Shown here: positions 1 through 6,504 of the stretch, one piece after another | Numbering within the stretch: the stretch's first letter is position 1 | Layout of the letters: each line of letters opens with the position of its first letter | NCBI GenBank assembly: GCA_023818905.1 | Contig: JAMWDE010000020.1 | Location: forward strand, 1-7,085 | Direction of reading: 5' to 3' | DNA from: Candidatus Omnitrophota bacterium | GTDB taxonomy: Bacteria; Omnitrophota; Gorgyraeia; Gygaellales; Profunditerraquicolaceae | DNA length: 7,085 nt | Notes under the pieces: generated by a model | Database searches by the model: none | The model's input: the letters and a program-made list of their open reading frames with translations, nothing else | Told to the model about the DNA's origin: nothing | Position numbers and translations under genes: made by a program

Positions 1-1468
1 ATATTAAGCGCTCATTAGAAGATAGTGATTCAATACCTATCAGACGTGCAATCTCTAAAAGCTCTGCCTCCTCCTCTAACAACCGCATTGCCTCTTTTCT
101 TAAAAATACAAATTCCTCAGAAATTCTCTCTTTAAGAAAATCTTTCAGATTTTCATGATATAGAGAATAACTCAAAAGCCAATTTATAGCAGGAAAATGT
201 CTGGCATTGGCTAACTTGTCATCTAATCCCCAAAAGACCTTAACCACACGCAAGGTTGCCTGAACCACTGGGTCAGCCAAATCTCCACCCGGTGGTGAAA
301 CTGCACCTACAACTGTCAATGCGCCCTCGCGAGGTTGGTTGCCCAAACAAACCACCTTACCTGCCCGCTCATAAAATTCTGCTACGCGTGACGACAGATA
401 AGCAGGATAACCCTCTTCGCCCGGCATCTCCTCCAGACGACCAGAAATCTCTCGTAAGGCCTCAGCCCAACGTGAGGTAGAATCTGCCATAACTGCAACA
501 GAATAACCCATATCCCTAAAGTACTCCGCTATAGTCAAGCCTGTATAGATGGATGCCTCACGTGCAGCTACCGGCATATTAGAGGTATTTGCAATAATTA
601 CTGTGCGCTCTAATAAAGGTCTGCCACTATAAGGGTCTTTTAATTCCGGAAAGCTTAAGAGCAGGTCAGCGGTCTCATTGCCTCTCTCACCACAGGCAAT
701 ATAGACCACTACCTGTGCATCTGACCACTTGGCAAATTCATGCATGATTACTGTCTTACCTGCTCCAAATGGTCCAGGTATACAAGCAGTTCCGCCTTTA
801 GCCACAGGAAACAAGGTATCAATAACCCTCTGTCCTGTAGTAAGTGGCTCATCAGGAGGAAGCTTCTCTTTAATTGGCCGAGGTTTTCTCACCGGCCAGC
901 GCTGTGACATATTAATTTCTTTAATACCCTCAAGGGTCTTAATCCTTGCGACTGTATCCTTTACTGTAAAGTCTCCTTCTTTTATTTCCAGCAATTCTCC
1001 AGATATACCCGCAGGAATCATAATCTTGTGTTTTATTAAAGGCGTCTCCTCCACCTCTCCTAATATATCCCCTTCAGAAACCTTCTGGTCGACTTTGAGG
1101 CAAGACTTAAAATACCATCTTTTATTGTAGTCTAACCCAGGTATATTCACTCCTCGGGGGATAAAATCTCCATATGTATTCCTCATTACATCTAACGGTC
1201 TTTGAATTCCGTCGTATATGGAACCAAGCAATCCTGGCCCTAACTCTACAGTTAAAGGCTCTGCAGTCAAATAAACCGGCTCACCCACACCAATACCTGC
1301 GGTCTCCTCATAAACCTGTATATAGGCTAAATCTTTTTTTAATTCTATAATCTCACCAAGCAATCTCTTTTCAGAGACGCGCACAATATCATACATCTTA
1401 GCACCAGCACAATCCGAAGCCACCACCAACGGTCCAGATACTTTAATTATTTTGGGTTGCTGTGCCAT
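1..1468 (-). CDS. atpA (ntpA): V/A-type ATPase catalytic subunit A (3' end cut by window edge)
   Basis: This is the nucleotide-hydrolysing subunit of the V/A-type rotary ATPase; three copies alternate with B in the cytoplasmic head. I translated the minus strand from the ATG at 1468 and found 489 codons open to the window edge with no stop or frameshift. The order is an N-terminal beta-barrel (about residues 1-70), the A-specific insert ('bulge', about 110-190), the nucleotide-binding domain with Walker A GPFGAGKT at 232-239 (K238, T239), GERGNE at 260-265 carrying the catalytic glutamate, the Walker B strand ending at D329 followed by [17 protein letters not shown] at 391-396, and the start of the C-terminal helical domain (KVFWGLD, HFPAINW). 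The family usually has about 580-600 residues, so roughly 100 are missing beyond the edge. There is no intein at the P-loop. The start lies one base after the stop of subunit F, with AGGGGG (1478-1483) nine bases upstream. Subunit B should follow. Confidence 0.98.
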   Translation of the reverse strand, partial: MAQQPKIIKVSGPLVVASDCAGAKMYDIVRVSEKRLLGEIIELKKDLAYIQVYEETAGIGVGEPVYLTAEPLTVELGPGLLGSIYDGIQRPLDVMRNTYGDFIPRGVNIPGLDYNKRWYFKSCLKVDQKVSEGDILGEVEETPLIKHKIMIPAGISGELLEIKEGDFTVKDTVARIKTLEGIKEINMSQRWPVRKPRPIKEKLPPDEPLTTGQRVIDTLFPVAKGGTACIPGPFGAGKTVIMHEFAKWSDAQVVVYIACGERGNETADLLLSFPELKDPYSGRPLLERTVIIANTSNMPVAAREASIYTGLTIAEYFRDMGYSVAVMADSTSRWAEALREISGRLEEMPGEEGYPAYLSSRVAEFYERAGKVVCLGNQPREGALTVVGAVSPPGGDLADPVVQATLRVVKVFWGLDDKLANARHFPAINWLLSYSLYHENLKDFLKERISEEFVFLRKEAMRLLEEEAELLEIARLIGIESLSSNERLI

Positions 1469-1469
1469 C

Positions 1470-1790
1470 TTAAGCTGCCCCCTGTGCCCTTAAGCGTACA
1501 TTCTTTAAAATAGTCTCTAACAGTTCTGTCTTCCCGCTCTTAGAAAAAGGAATAATTATAGGTAAATTTTGGCCTCCTGAGGAATTGATCTTATCTGTTA
1601 GAACCTGATATACCTTATCTTCCATTAGACAGATTGCTACCTTATCATTGAGTAACTTAGCAAATACTGTATTATAATCCTGTGGCCCACATACCGGATA
1701 AATCTTAAATCCCAAGACCTTAAGTCCCAAAACCAAATCCTCATCACCTATCACAGCGATTGGATTCTCTAAAAGTGCTTCTTCAGGCAT
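1470..1790 (-). CDS. atpF (ntpG): V/A-type ATPase subunit F (central stalk)
   Basis: This small soluble subunit binds subunit D in the rotating central shaft and in some bacteria modulates ATPase activity. The protein has 106 residues, normal for the family. It opens with the typical beta strand and turn IAVIGDED (11-18) followed by a glycine-rich helix (VLGLKVLGF). It contains a second strand VAICLMED (51-58) and the PIIIPF strand (77-82), and it ends in an amphipathic helix (about 88-103) that in known structures packs against the rotor or moves out as a regulatory arm. Its start overlaps the end of subunit C by 8 bases and its stop is one base before the A start. A purine-rich AGAGAGG (1804-1810) lies 13 bases upstream of the ATG, rather far, so coupling to C translation is likely. 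Position between C and A supports the call independently of the sequence. Confidence 0.93.
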   Translation of the reverse strand: MPEEALLENPIAVIGDEDLVLGLKVLGFKIYPVCGPQDYNTVFAKLLNDKVAICLMEDKVYQVLTDKINSSGGQNLPIIIPFSKSGKTELLETILKNVRLRAQGAA

Positions 1791-2589
1791 AACTAATATT
1801 TAACCTCTCTTTTATAAAATCTCTTGATAGATTATTAAACTTTGCCAGGATGATCATCCTTATCGTATTTAACTCATTGAGTTTGGCAAAGTAATAAGCC
1901 AAAACTGGCTCTGGTCCAAGGGGTATGTACTTTGCTGCTTGTAACTTCTGCACGAGAAAATCTTGGATTGCCTTTTCTAAAAAAACAAAGGAATTTAGTC
2001 TTTCTATTTTTTGAATTGCCTCTCTTAAATACAAGGCGTAATCAATCAAAAGGTTCTCTGTCCGCACATATTCTAATTGCTTTATAAAAACGGATAAATC
2101 TTGATCATAGAGCTTAAAGAAATCCTCTTTTTTGATAAATCCCTCATAAGTCAAACAGGCTTTTAGTTTATCTTCTGGCTCCTTTAATGTATAGAGCCTT
2201 AAAAAGGTCTTTATATTATGCATATCTATTAGATACCTAAGGTAATCCTTAAGAAACTGACTGGGATAACCCTGGATTGCCTCCTGCATCTTCTTTAGGT
2301 CGTTTGTCTCTAACAAACCTGTGAGTGCTCTATCTAGAATTAATCCTTGAACCATTCCTTTTAATTGGATTATCTGTTGACCCAAGAAATCCTCTAAATC
2401 CCGAGGATTACTAATGCCTAAAAGCCTCTCGTCATAAAGACCAGCCTCCACAAATAATCTTAATGCATCTGGCAAATCCGATTCAATTGCCTCTTGAAAG
2501 ACCTTGTCTTTAATCAAGAATCTCTCTAAACTACGAATCTTGCCTATGGCAAAGACATAATCAAAAAAAGACACAACTTTCTTTCTCAT
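1783..2589 (-). CDS. atpC (ntpC): V/A-type ATPase subunit C (d-like rotor socket), compact form
   Basis: Subunit C (equivalent of eukaryotic d) is the funnel-shaped socket that links the central shaft to the K ring. The protein is almost wholly helical. The N-terminal YVFAIGKIRSLE (11-22) matches the family pattern Y-x-x-A-x-x-R-x-L-E. The middle has a further repeat unit around LRYLIDMHNIKTFLR (117-131). The C-terminal signature GPEPVLAYYFAKLNELNTIR (225-244) is well conserved and the last helix (ERLNISYA) ends where family members end. Its 268 residues are short beside the usual 330-390, although both termini look complete, so the loss is internal. The ATG overlaps the stop of E in an ATGA (2586-2589), and AAGGTG (2598-2603) lies 8 bases upstream, which fixes the start. 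Overall identity to well-known C proteins looks low; gene order and the C-terminal motif carry the assignment. Confidence 0.92.
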   Translation of the reverse strand: MRKKVVSFFDYVFAIGKIRSLERFLIKDKVFQEAIESDLPDALRLFVEAGLYDERLLGISNPRDLEDFLGQQIIQLKGMVQGLILDRALTGLLETNDLKKMQEAIQGYPSQFLKDYLRYLIDMHNIKTFLRLYTLKEPEDKLKACLTYEGFIKKEDFFKLYDQDLSVFIKQLEYVRTENLLIDYALYLREAIQKIERLNSFVFLEKAIQDFLVQKLQAAKYIPLGPEPVLAYYFAKLNELNTIRMIILAKFNNLSRDFIKERLNISYA

Positions 2590-2996
2590 ACAAAAAGCAC
2601 CTTGGCTAATTCGGATTCATATTCGATTCTCAATCTCCTTAAATAAAAATCAATATCCTCCTGAGATTCCTGGATCCTATCGCTAAGGATAACCTGTTTC
2701 TTTAGCTTGTCTTTTTGGATGTAAGGTCTTAATCTTTGGAATGCAGCATCCATCAGCTCTCGTTTGGCAGCCAGAATCTTCTTCTTTGCAGAAATCCTTG
2801 CATTTACGATAAGCCTATCCTTTTCTGCCAGGGCGAGTCTTTGTTCTCGTTCTATAATCTGCTGGTAGAGTTGACTTGCCTTCTGTTCTGCTTCTTGAAT
2901 AATCCTTTCTGCCTGCGCTTTTGCCTGTTGGATTATCTGTTGGCTCTCAAAACTGGCCTGTTTAAGAATGTGCTGAATAATAGATTCTAATGACAT
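2586..2996 (-). CDS. atpE (ntpE): V/A-type ATPase subunit E (peripheral stalk), shortened
   Basis: Subunit E pairs with H/G to form the peripheral stalks that hold the AB head still against rotor torque. Residues 1-85 are a long helix rich in Q, E, A, K and R (for example IIQQAKAQAERIIQEAE, 21-37), as expected for the stalk coiled coil, followed by the usual KKKILAAKRELMDAAFQRLR stretch (70-89). The C-terminal LRIEYESELAKVLF matches the final helix and ending of the family. At 136 residues the protein is far shorter than the usual 185-200: most of the mixed alpha/beta globular domain between about residue 95 and the last helix is missing. Stop and start junctions are tight on both sides (TAATG with K, ATGA with C), so this looks like a genuine in-frame reduction rather than a frameshift. 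The start is supported by AGGAG (3007-3011), 10 bases upstream. Confidence 0.9.
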   Translation of the reverse strand: MSLESIIQHILKQASFESQQIIQQAKAQAERIIQEAEQKASQLYQQIIEREQRLALAEKDRLIVNARISAKKKILAAKRELMDAAFQRLRPYIQKDKLKKQVILSDRIQESQEDIDFYLRRLRIEYESELAKVLFV

Positions 2997-3469
2997 TAGA
3001 GTTTTACTCCTGTCAATAGTAAGAATCCTGCTGCCAGACCCAATATGGCGTATATCTCAACAAATATGGGAAGCACTAATGCCTTGCCTGCCTGTTCAGG
3101 CTTTTTGGCTACAATATAAATAGAGGAAACTGCCACTTTACCTTGCCAGACTGCTGAGATACACTCTACCAGACTCACCACTACACAGATACAGAATATC
3201 TGTATCCCCTGACTTAAGTTAGGTACAAGTATCTGAGCGGTCAAAAGACTCAATTTGTTAAGTACTAAAAAACCAATGAGAAAGCCGTAGAAACCCTGTG
3301 TGCCAGCAATACCTACTAGAGGTATCATCCGACCAAATTTCTCAGGGTCTTCGCTCATTACTCCAGCAGCTGCCTGGCCAGCCAAGGCCACACCCACTGC
3401 AGAACCCACACCTGATATAACCATCACTATCACTGCACCTAAGACCGCTAAAATCAAGCCCAAATCCAT
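2996..3469 (-). CDS. atpK (ntpK): V/A-type ATPase membrane rotor subunit K (proteolipid), predicted Na+-binding
   Basis: This is the ring subunit that carries ions across the membrane. At 157 residues it is a fused double hairpin with four membrane helices: about 4-30, 49-72, 88-108 and 128-153. Helix 1 has the small-residue packing pattern GVGSAVGVALAGQAAAG. Helix 2 carries T57, Q58 and Y61 (GTQGFYGF), helix 3 ends in WQGK with Q109, and helix 4 has the essential glutamate E138 (FVEIYAILG). These correspond by spacing to T64, Q65, Y68, Q110 and E139 of Enterococcus hirae NtpK, the crystallographically known Na+ site, so I infer Na+ specificity. Only the second hairpin has the ion-binding glutamate; Q58 takes its place in the first, as in other four-helix V-type rotors. 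An additional glutamate, E102, lies inside helix 3. The start has the best Shine-Dalgarno sequence of the window, fitting the high copy number needed for a ring. Confidence 0.97.
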   Translation of the reverse strand: MDLGLILAVLGAVIVMVISGVGSAVGVALAGQAAAGVMSEDPEKFGRMIPLVGIAGTQGFYGFLIGFLVLNKLSLLTAQILVPNLSQGIQIFCICVVVSLVECISAVWQGKVAVSSIYIVAKKPEQAGKALVLPIFVEIYAILGLAAGFLLLTGVKL

Positions 3470-3473
3470 TTTT

Positions 3474-3480
3474 CCTCCTT
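3474..3480 (-). promoter_or_regulatory. Strong Shine-Dalgarno sequence of subunit K
   Basis: AAGGAGG on the minus strand, four bases before the ATG at 3469, is a full anti-16S match. It lies in the 13-base gap between I and K, the longest gap in the window. Elsewhere the SD sequences are partial or poorly spaced. Placing the best ribosome site before the ring proteolipid is consistent with its need for more copies than the single I subunit encoded just upstream. Confidence 0.9.
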
Positions 3481-3482
3481 GG

Positions 3483-5501
3483 TTAAGTTAAGCTGATGTA
3501 TTTGGTTTCTACTTTAAATGGTCTAAAACTATATCCGCCCGGCTTAAAAAATTTGGAGAAGAATTCCACAAACTGTAGTCTCAAAGGATGCACAAATGCT
3601 CCCAAAAGATTCATCAGGAATGCTATGCCATGACCCAAGATAAATATAAGGATAAGCATTAAACTACTGAAGACAGCCTTTAGCCAACTTGCTTTATAAA
3701 TACCGGGCACAAGAGAAGGAATTATTTGGCTGAATTGGATTGCAATGAGATTTATAGTCTGTGCCATAACCCCAGTAACCAATCCCAATGCCCAAAGGCG
3801 ACTATAGGAGAGTATATCACTTAAGTAGCCAGAGAAGGCATTATATACATTATATATCCCATAAAATAGCTTGGAACCAATACCTCTTTCTGAACGGCCC
3901 TGAGTAAAAACCAGCGTTATGCCACCAGCTAAGACGCAGTATCTAAATAAAACCAGATAGTCTGCCTTAAGAACTTTTAAAAATATCATCCCAAAACCTG
4001 TAAGTCCAAATAAAAATGCAAGCAAGGGGACCTGGTCTAAAAAGATATCCCGATAGCGCTTATTCTTTATATTGCCTATGGTAGCTACTACATTTCCAAA
4101 CCAAACCTGAATTACTCCTAATCCCAGAGCAATCCCTAATAATCTCTGAGGTTGCTCTAAGGGGTCAAACAGAACCAGGCAGTCCTTAAAGCCCTTCAAC
4201 AAGAAAAATATCTTTCTATCCTGGGCTGCCAAATCTAGTAGATTACCAAACCAACTGCCGGTAAGTGAACCTATAATTATAGTAGATATCCCGCAGAACA
4301 ACAACAATCTCCAAAACCTAATTCCTTGGGAGCCTAACTTAAATCTTTTTAGCACCCACCAACAGATAAAAACCAACACTAAACCATAACCCGCATCAGA
4401 CACACAAAGACCAAAATACAAAAAGAAGAAAGGCGCCAGAAATGGCGTAGGGTCTACCTCTGCGTACTTAGGCATACCGTAGATGGAGGTAATAAATTCA
4501 AAATGTTGTATAAGCGGGTGGTTTTCTAAGATCCCCGGGATGGCTGTTTGGTCAGTTGGCTCAGAGATACATAAAGCCACATCCTTGAATGCCTCGCTGA
4601 TTTTTTCTTTTAGCCTATCTACATCCCTTTGTCTTATCCAGCCCATCAAACTGAATGTATAGCGTTGACTGACTAAATTCTTTCCTACCTGTTCTATATC
4701 TTTAATATTGGCTAGATAATCGTAGGTTATCATCAGCTTAAACCGATCTTTTGCCAAATCTAAAATGTTATTTCTAATAGAATCTATATTTTGATTAATG
4801 TACTGTATCTGTTTCTCTATCTCTTGCAATCTCTGCCTTACAGTTAATCTGTAGGGAGTAAGGCTCACAGGAACAAATTGGTACCTCTTCAGTATCTCCT
4901 CTAAATGTATGGCTCCTTCTTTAAGGTAAATCATACAAAGGTATGTTTCTGTCTTATCTTTATAAACCAGCTCAATATACACGCCCAAATCTTGTGTTTC
5001 TAATTCTTGGGTCAACGCAAGATAATTACGGTTCTTCATTCTGCCCAAATACACTGCACAGGTGCGACTAAAGGTAATTTCATCTAAAGGTATGCCCAAC
5101 CCCTGCCAGGGTCGCAGTGTCTGGCATTCCCTAATTAGATTTTCTTTTTGGGCAAAAAACCCATCCAGCTGTTGACGCAGTCTTGATAACTCCTTGATAA
5201 ACCCTCGATAATCAAAACCGGCGATAATCTCATTTATCTGACTCTCAAATACCCGGGGCTTAAGGTCTACCAGGGACTGAAGAAATCCGGGTCTGTCTCT
5301 AAAATTTCCCAGATAAGAAATTGCTTCCTCAATTTCTGAAAGTTGTAAATCAGCTGTGGTTCTTGTGACCACAACAGAAGAAGGCTCCTGCTGCACATTG
5401 ATTAACTCTACCACTGCCAATCTCTGTAACAATGCTAAGATTTTCTCCCTATCAGACTCTAACCCGATGATCTCTATTTTTTTAACCTTTGCTATAGCCA
5501 T
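3483..5501 (-). CDS. atpI (ntpI): V/A-type ATPase subunit I (stator a-subunit, ion channel)
   Basis: Subunit I is the stator membrane protein: its soluble N-terminal half binds the peripheral stalks, and its membrane half forms the two ion half-channels against the K ring. The 672 residues are within the family range of about 600-700. Residues 1-345 are soluble, with two long coiled-coil stretches (about 86-125 and 220-258) and small alpha/beta lobes. The membrane half starts at DPTPFLAPFFFLYFG (350-364) and has about seven or eight helices. The key arginine facing the ring glutamate is R568 in LSYSRLWALGL (564-574). A second conserved arginine, R641, lies in HPLRLQFVEFF, and H623/H625-type polar residues sit in the same last helix (GHGIAFLMN). 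The start overlaps the end of H by 10 bases. Only a weak AAGGG (5518-5522), 16 bases upstream, precedes it, so translation probably depends on coupling to H. Confidence 0.97.
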   Translation of the reverse strand: MAIAKVKKIEIIGLESDREKILALLQRLAVVELINVQQEPSSVVVTRTTADLQLSEIEEAISYLGNFRDRPGFLQSLVDLKPRVFESQINEIIAGFDYRGFIKELSRLRQQLDGFFAQKENLIRECQTLRPWQGLGIPLDEITFSRTCAVYLGRMKNRNYLALTQELETQDLGVYIELVYKDKTETYLCMIYLKEGAIHLEEILKRYQFVPVSLTPYRLTVRQRLQEIEKQIQYINQNIDSIRNNILDLAKDRFKLMITYDYLANIKDIEQVGKNLVSQRYTFSLMGWIRQRDVDRLKEKISEAFKDVALCISEPTDQTAIPGILENHPLIQHFEFITSIYGMPKYAEVDPTPFLAPFFFLYFGLCVSDAGYGLVLVFICWWVLKRFKLGSQGIRFWRLLLFCGISTIIIGSLTGSWFGNLLDLAAQDRKIFFLLKGFKDCLVLFDPLEQPQRLLGIALGLGVIQVWFGNVVATIGNIKNKRYRDIFLDQVPLLAFLFGLTGFGMIFLKVLKADYLVLFRYCVLAGGITLVFTQGRSERGIGSKLFYGIYNVYNAFSGYLSDILSYSRLWALGLVTGVMAQTINLIAIQFSQIIPSLVPGIYKASWLKAVFSSLMLILIFILGHGIAFLMNLLGAFVHPLRLQFVEFFSKFFKPGGYSFRPFKVETKYISLT

Positions 5502-5815
5502 GGGGATTCTAGCTTTTCCCTTAAAAACTCCACTGCCTTCTCCAGGAGACCAGAGGAGTTCTCTTTTAGCATCCTTATCTGCTGCTCTGTCTGTTCCTCT
5601 ATGACAGCAACCTGGCAGGATGTTTCTTGTTGTATCTTAATCCTTAACTGCTGGCTGTCCTGATCTGCTTTTTGGCGAGCGCGCTGAATTATACGTTCTC
5701 TTTCTAACTCTGCCTCTTGCAGAATCCTCTGGGACTGCCTCTTTGCCTGCTCAATTATCTCTTCGGCTTGTTTTTCTGTTTCTTTGATTTTAGTTAATGC
5801 TGTCTTGGCATCCAT
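5492..5815 (-). CDS. atpH (ahaH/ntpF): V/A-type ATPase subunit H/G (peripheral stalk coiled coil)
   Basis: This 107-residue protein is almost one continuous charged helix with no membrane segment. It is the partner of E in the peripheral stalk, called H in Methanosarcina, G in Thermus and NtpF in Enterococcus. Helix-forming stretches rich in Q, E, R, K and A run from residue 5 to about 85 (for example EEIIEQAKRQSQRILQEAE, 18-36), and a short C-terminal helix (LLEKAVEFLREKLE) ends the chain. The family norm is about 100-120 residues, so it is full length. It is the first ATPase gene of the set, directly before I, the canonical place for this subunit. Its ATG is two bases after the pyrF stop; GAGGA (5828-5832) lies 12 bases upstream inside pyrF, so it may be translationally coupled to pyrF. 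Residues 18-36 are notably like residues 19-37 of subunit E. The sequence alone is low in information; the assignment rests mostly on the coiled coil and gene order. Confidence 0.9.
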   Translation of the reverse strand: MDAKTALTKIKETEKQAEEIIEQAKRQSQRILQEAELERERIIQRARQKADQDSQQLRIKIQQETSCQVAVIEEQTEQQIRMLKENSSGLLEKAVEFLREKLESPWL

Positions 5816-5817
5816 AA

Positions 5818-6504
5818 TTATACCAATTCCTCAACTGCCTTCAGTGGGTCTTTTGCCTCTAATATGGGTCTGCCTACCACAATAAAATCTGCTCCTGCAC
5901 TAATAGCCTCATTGGCAGTAGTAAACCTTTTTTGGTCATCTCTTCTTGCACCTTTAGGTCTTATGCCAGGACTGACAATGATAAACTCCTTGCCAAATCT
6001 TCTGCGGATATACTGTATTTCTCTGGGCGAACAAACAATTCCATCCAAGCCTTCCTCTTTTGCTATCTGCGCTAAGACCAACACCTCAGTGGTTATTAAT
6101 CTATTGACCCCTAATTTATTAAGGGTTTTTTTATCCAAGCTTGTGAGAAGGGTTACTCCGATAATAATTGGACTATTCACACCTTTAGCCGCCTCTACAG
6201 CTGCTCTTAAGGCTTGGCGACTAGCACCAAAGGTATGGACTGTAAGCATATAAACACCTAAATCCTTGGCCGATTCTACTGCCTTGGATACAGTATTAGG
6301 AATATCGCAGAATTTTAAGTCTAAAAATACCTTTGCACCTTTTCTCTGAACCATCTTTACTGCTGCAGGTCCGCAAGCAGTAAACAACTGACTGCCGACT
6401 TTAAAAATTTTTACCTGCGGATATAACTTATCTACAAAATATCTTGCCTCTCGCAAACTGTCTACATCTAAGGCAACAATGATTTTATCTTTCAGGTCTG
6501 GCAT
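5818..6504 (-). CDS. pyrF: Orotidine-5'-phosphate decarboxylase (group I)
   Basis: PyrF makes UMP by removing CO2 from orotidine 5'-phosphate, the last step of de novo pyrimidine synthesis, in the cytoplasm. The 228-residue length is typical of bacterial group I enzymes. The TIM-barrel landmarks are in order: ALDVDS with D13, FKVG with K35, the catalytic DLKFCDIPNTV with D62, K64 and D67 (the Lys-Asp-Lys-Asp network with K35), TVHTFG (88-93), and the phosphate-binding end SPGIRP (178-183), Q191 and VVGRPI with R212. All expected active-site residues are present. The start ATG at 6504 lies 13 bases inside the 3' end of pyrD and gives the usual short lead (MPDLKDKIIVALD). No good Shine-Dalgarno sequence precedes it, which points to coupling with pyrD. 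The ATPase subunit H starts two bases after its stop. Confidence 0.98.
   Translation of the reverse strand: MPDLKDKIIVALDVDSLREARYFVDKLYPQVKIFKVGSQLFTACGPAAVKMVQRKGAKVFLDLKFCDIPNTVSKAVESAKDLGVYMLTVHTFGASRQALRAAVEAAKGVNSPIIIGVTLLTSLDKKTLNKLGVNRLITTEVLVLAQIAKEEGLDGIVCSPREIQYIRRRFGKEFIIVSPGIRPKGARRDDQKRFTTANEAISAGADFIVVGRPILEAKDPLKAVEELV

Noticed and set aside
740..780. Possible intein insertion site at the subunit A P-loop
   Set aside because: V/A-ATPase A genes often carry inteins there, but the P-loop and flanks read straight through with normal spacing.
256..1130. Plus-strand open frames at 256-480 and 729-1130
   Set aside because: They lie antisense to the highly conserved core of subunit A, including the P-loop region, have low-complexity proline/serine-rich products and no family resemblance.
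1527..1550. SKSGKT in subunit F looking like a nucleotide-binding P-loop
   Set aside because: The full GxxxxGK[ST] pattern is absent, and the segment falls in the loop after the PIIIPF strand where F proteins have a variable Ser/Gly-rich loop.
3086..3106. Plus-strand GCCTG...CAGGC followed by five T, resembling a rho-independent terminator
   Set aside because: The stem is only 4-5 bp, it lies in the middle of the K gene, and it points in the direction opposite to all genes. It encodes conserved residues of K (KKPEQAGKA), which explains it.
2736..3491. Plus-strand open frames at 2736-2990 and 3300-3491
   Set aside because: They are antisense to subunits E and K. The hydrophobic or alanine/proline-rich products are mirror effects of the coiled-coil and glycine-rich codons.
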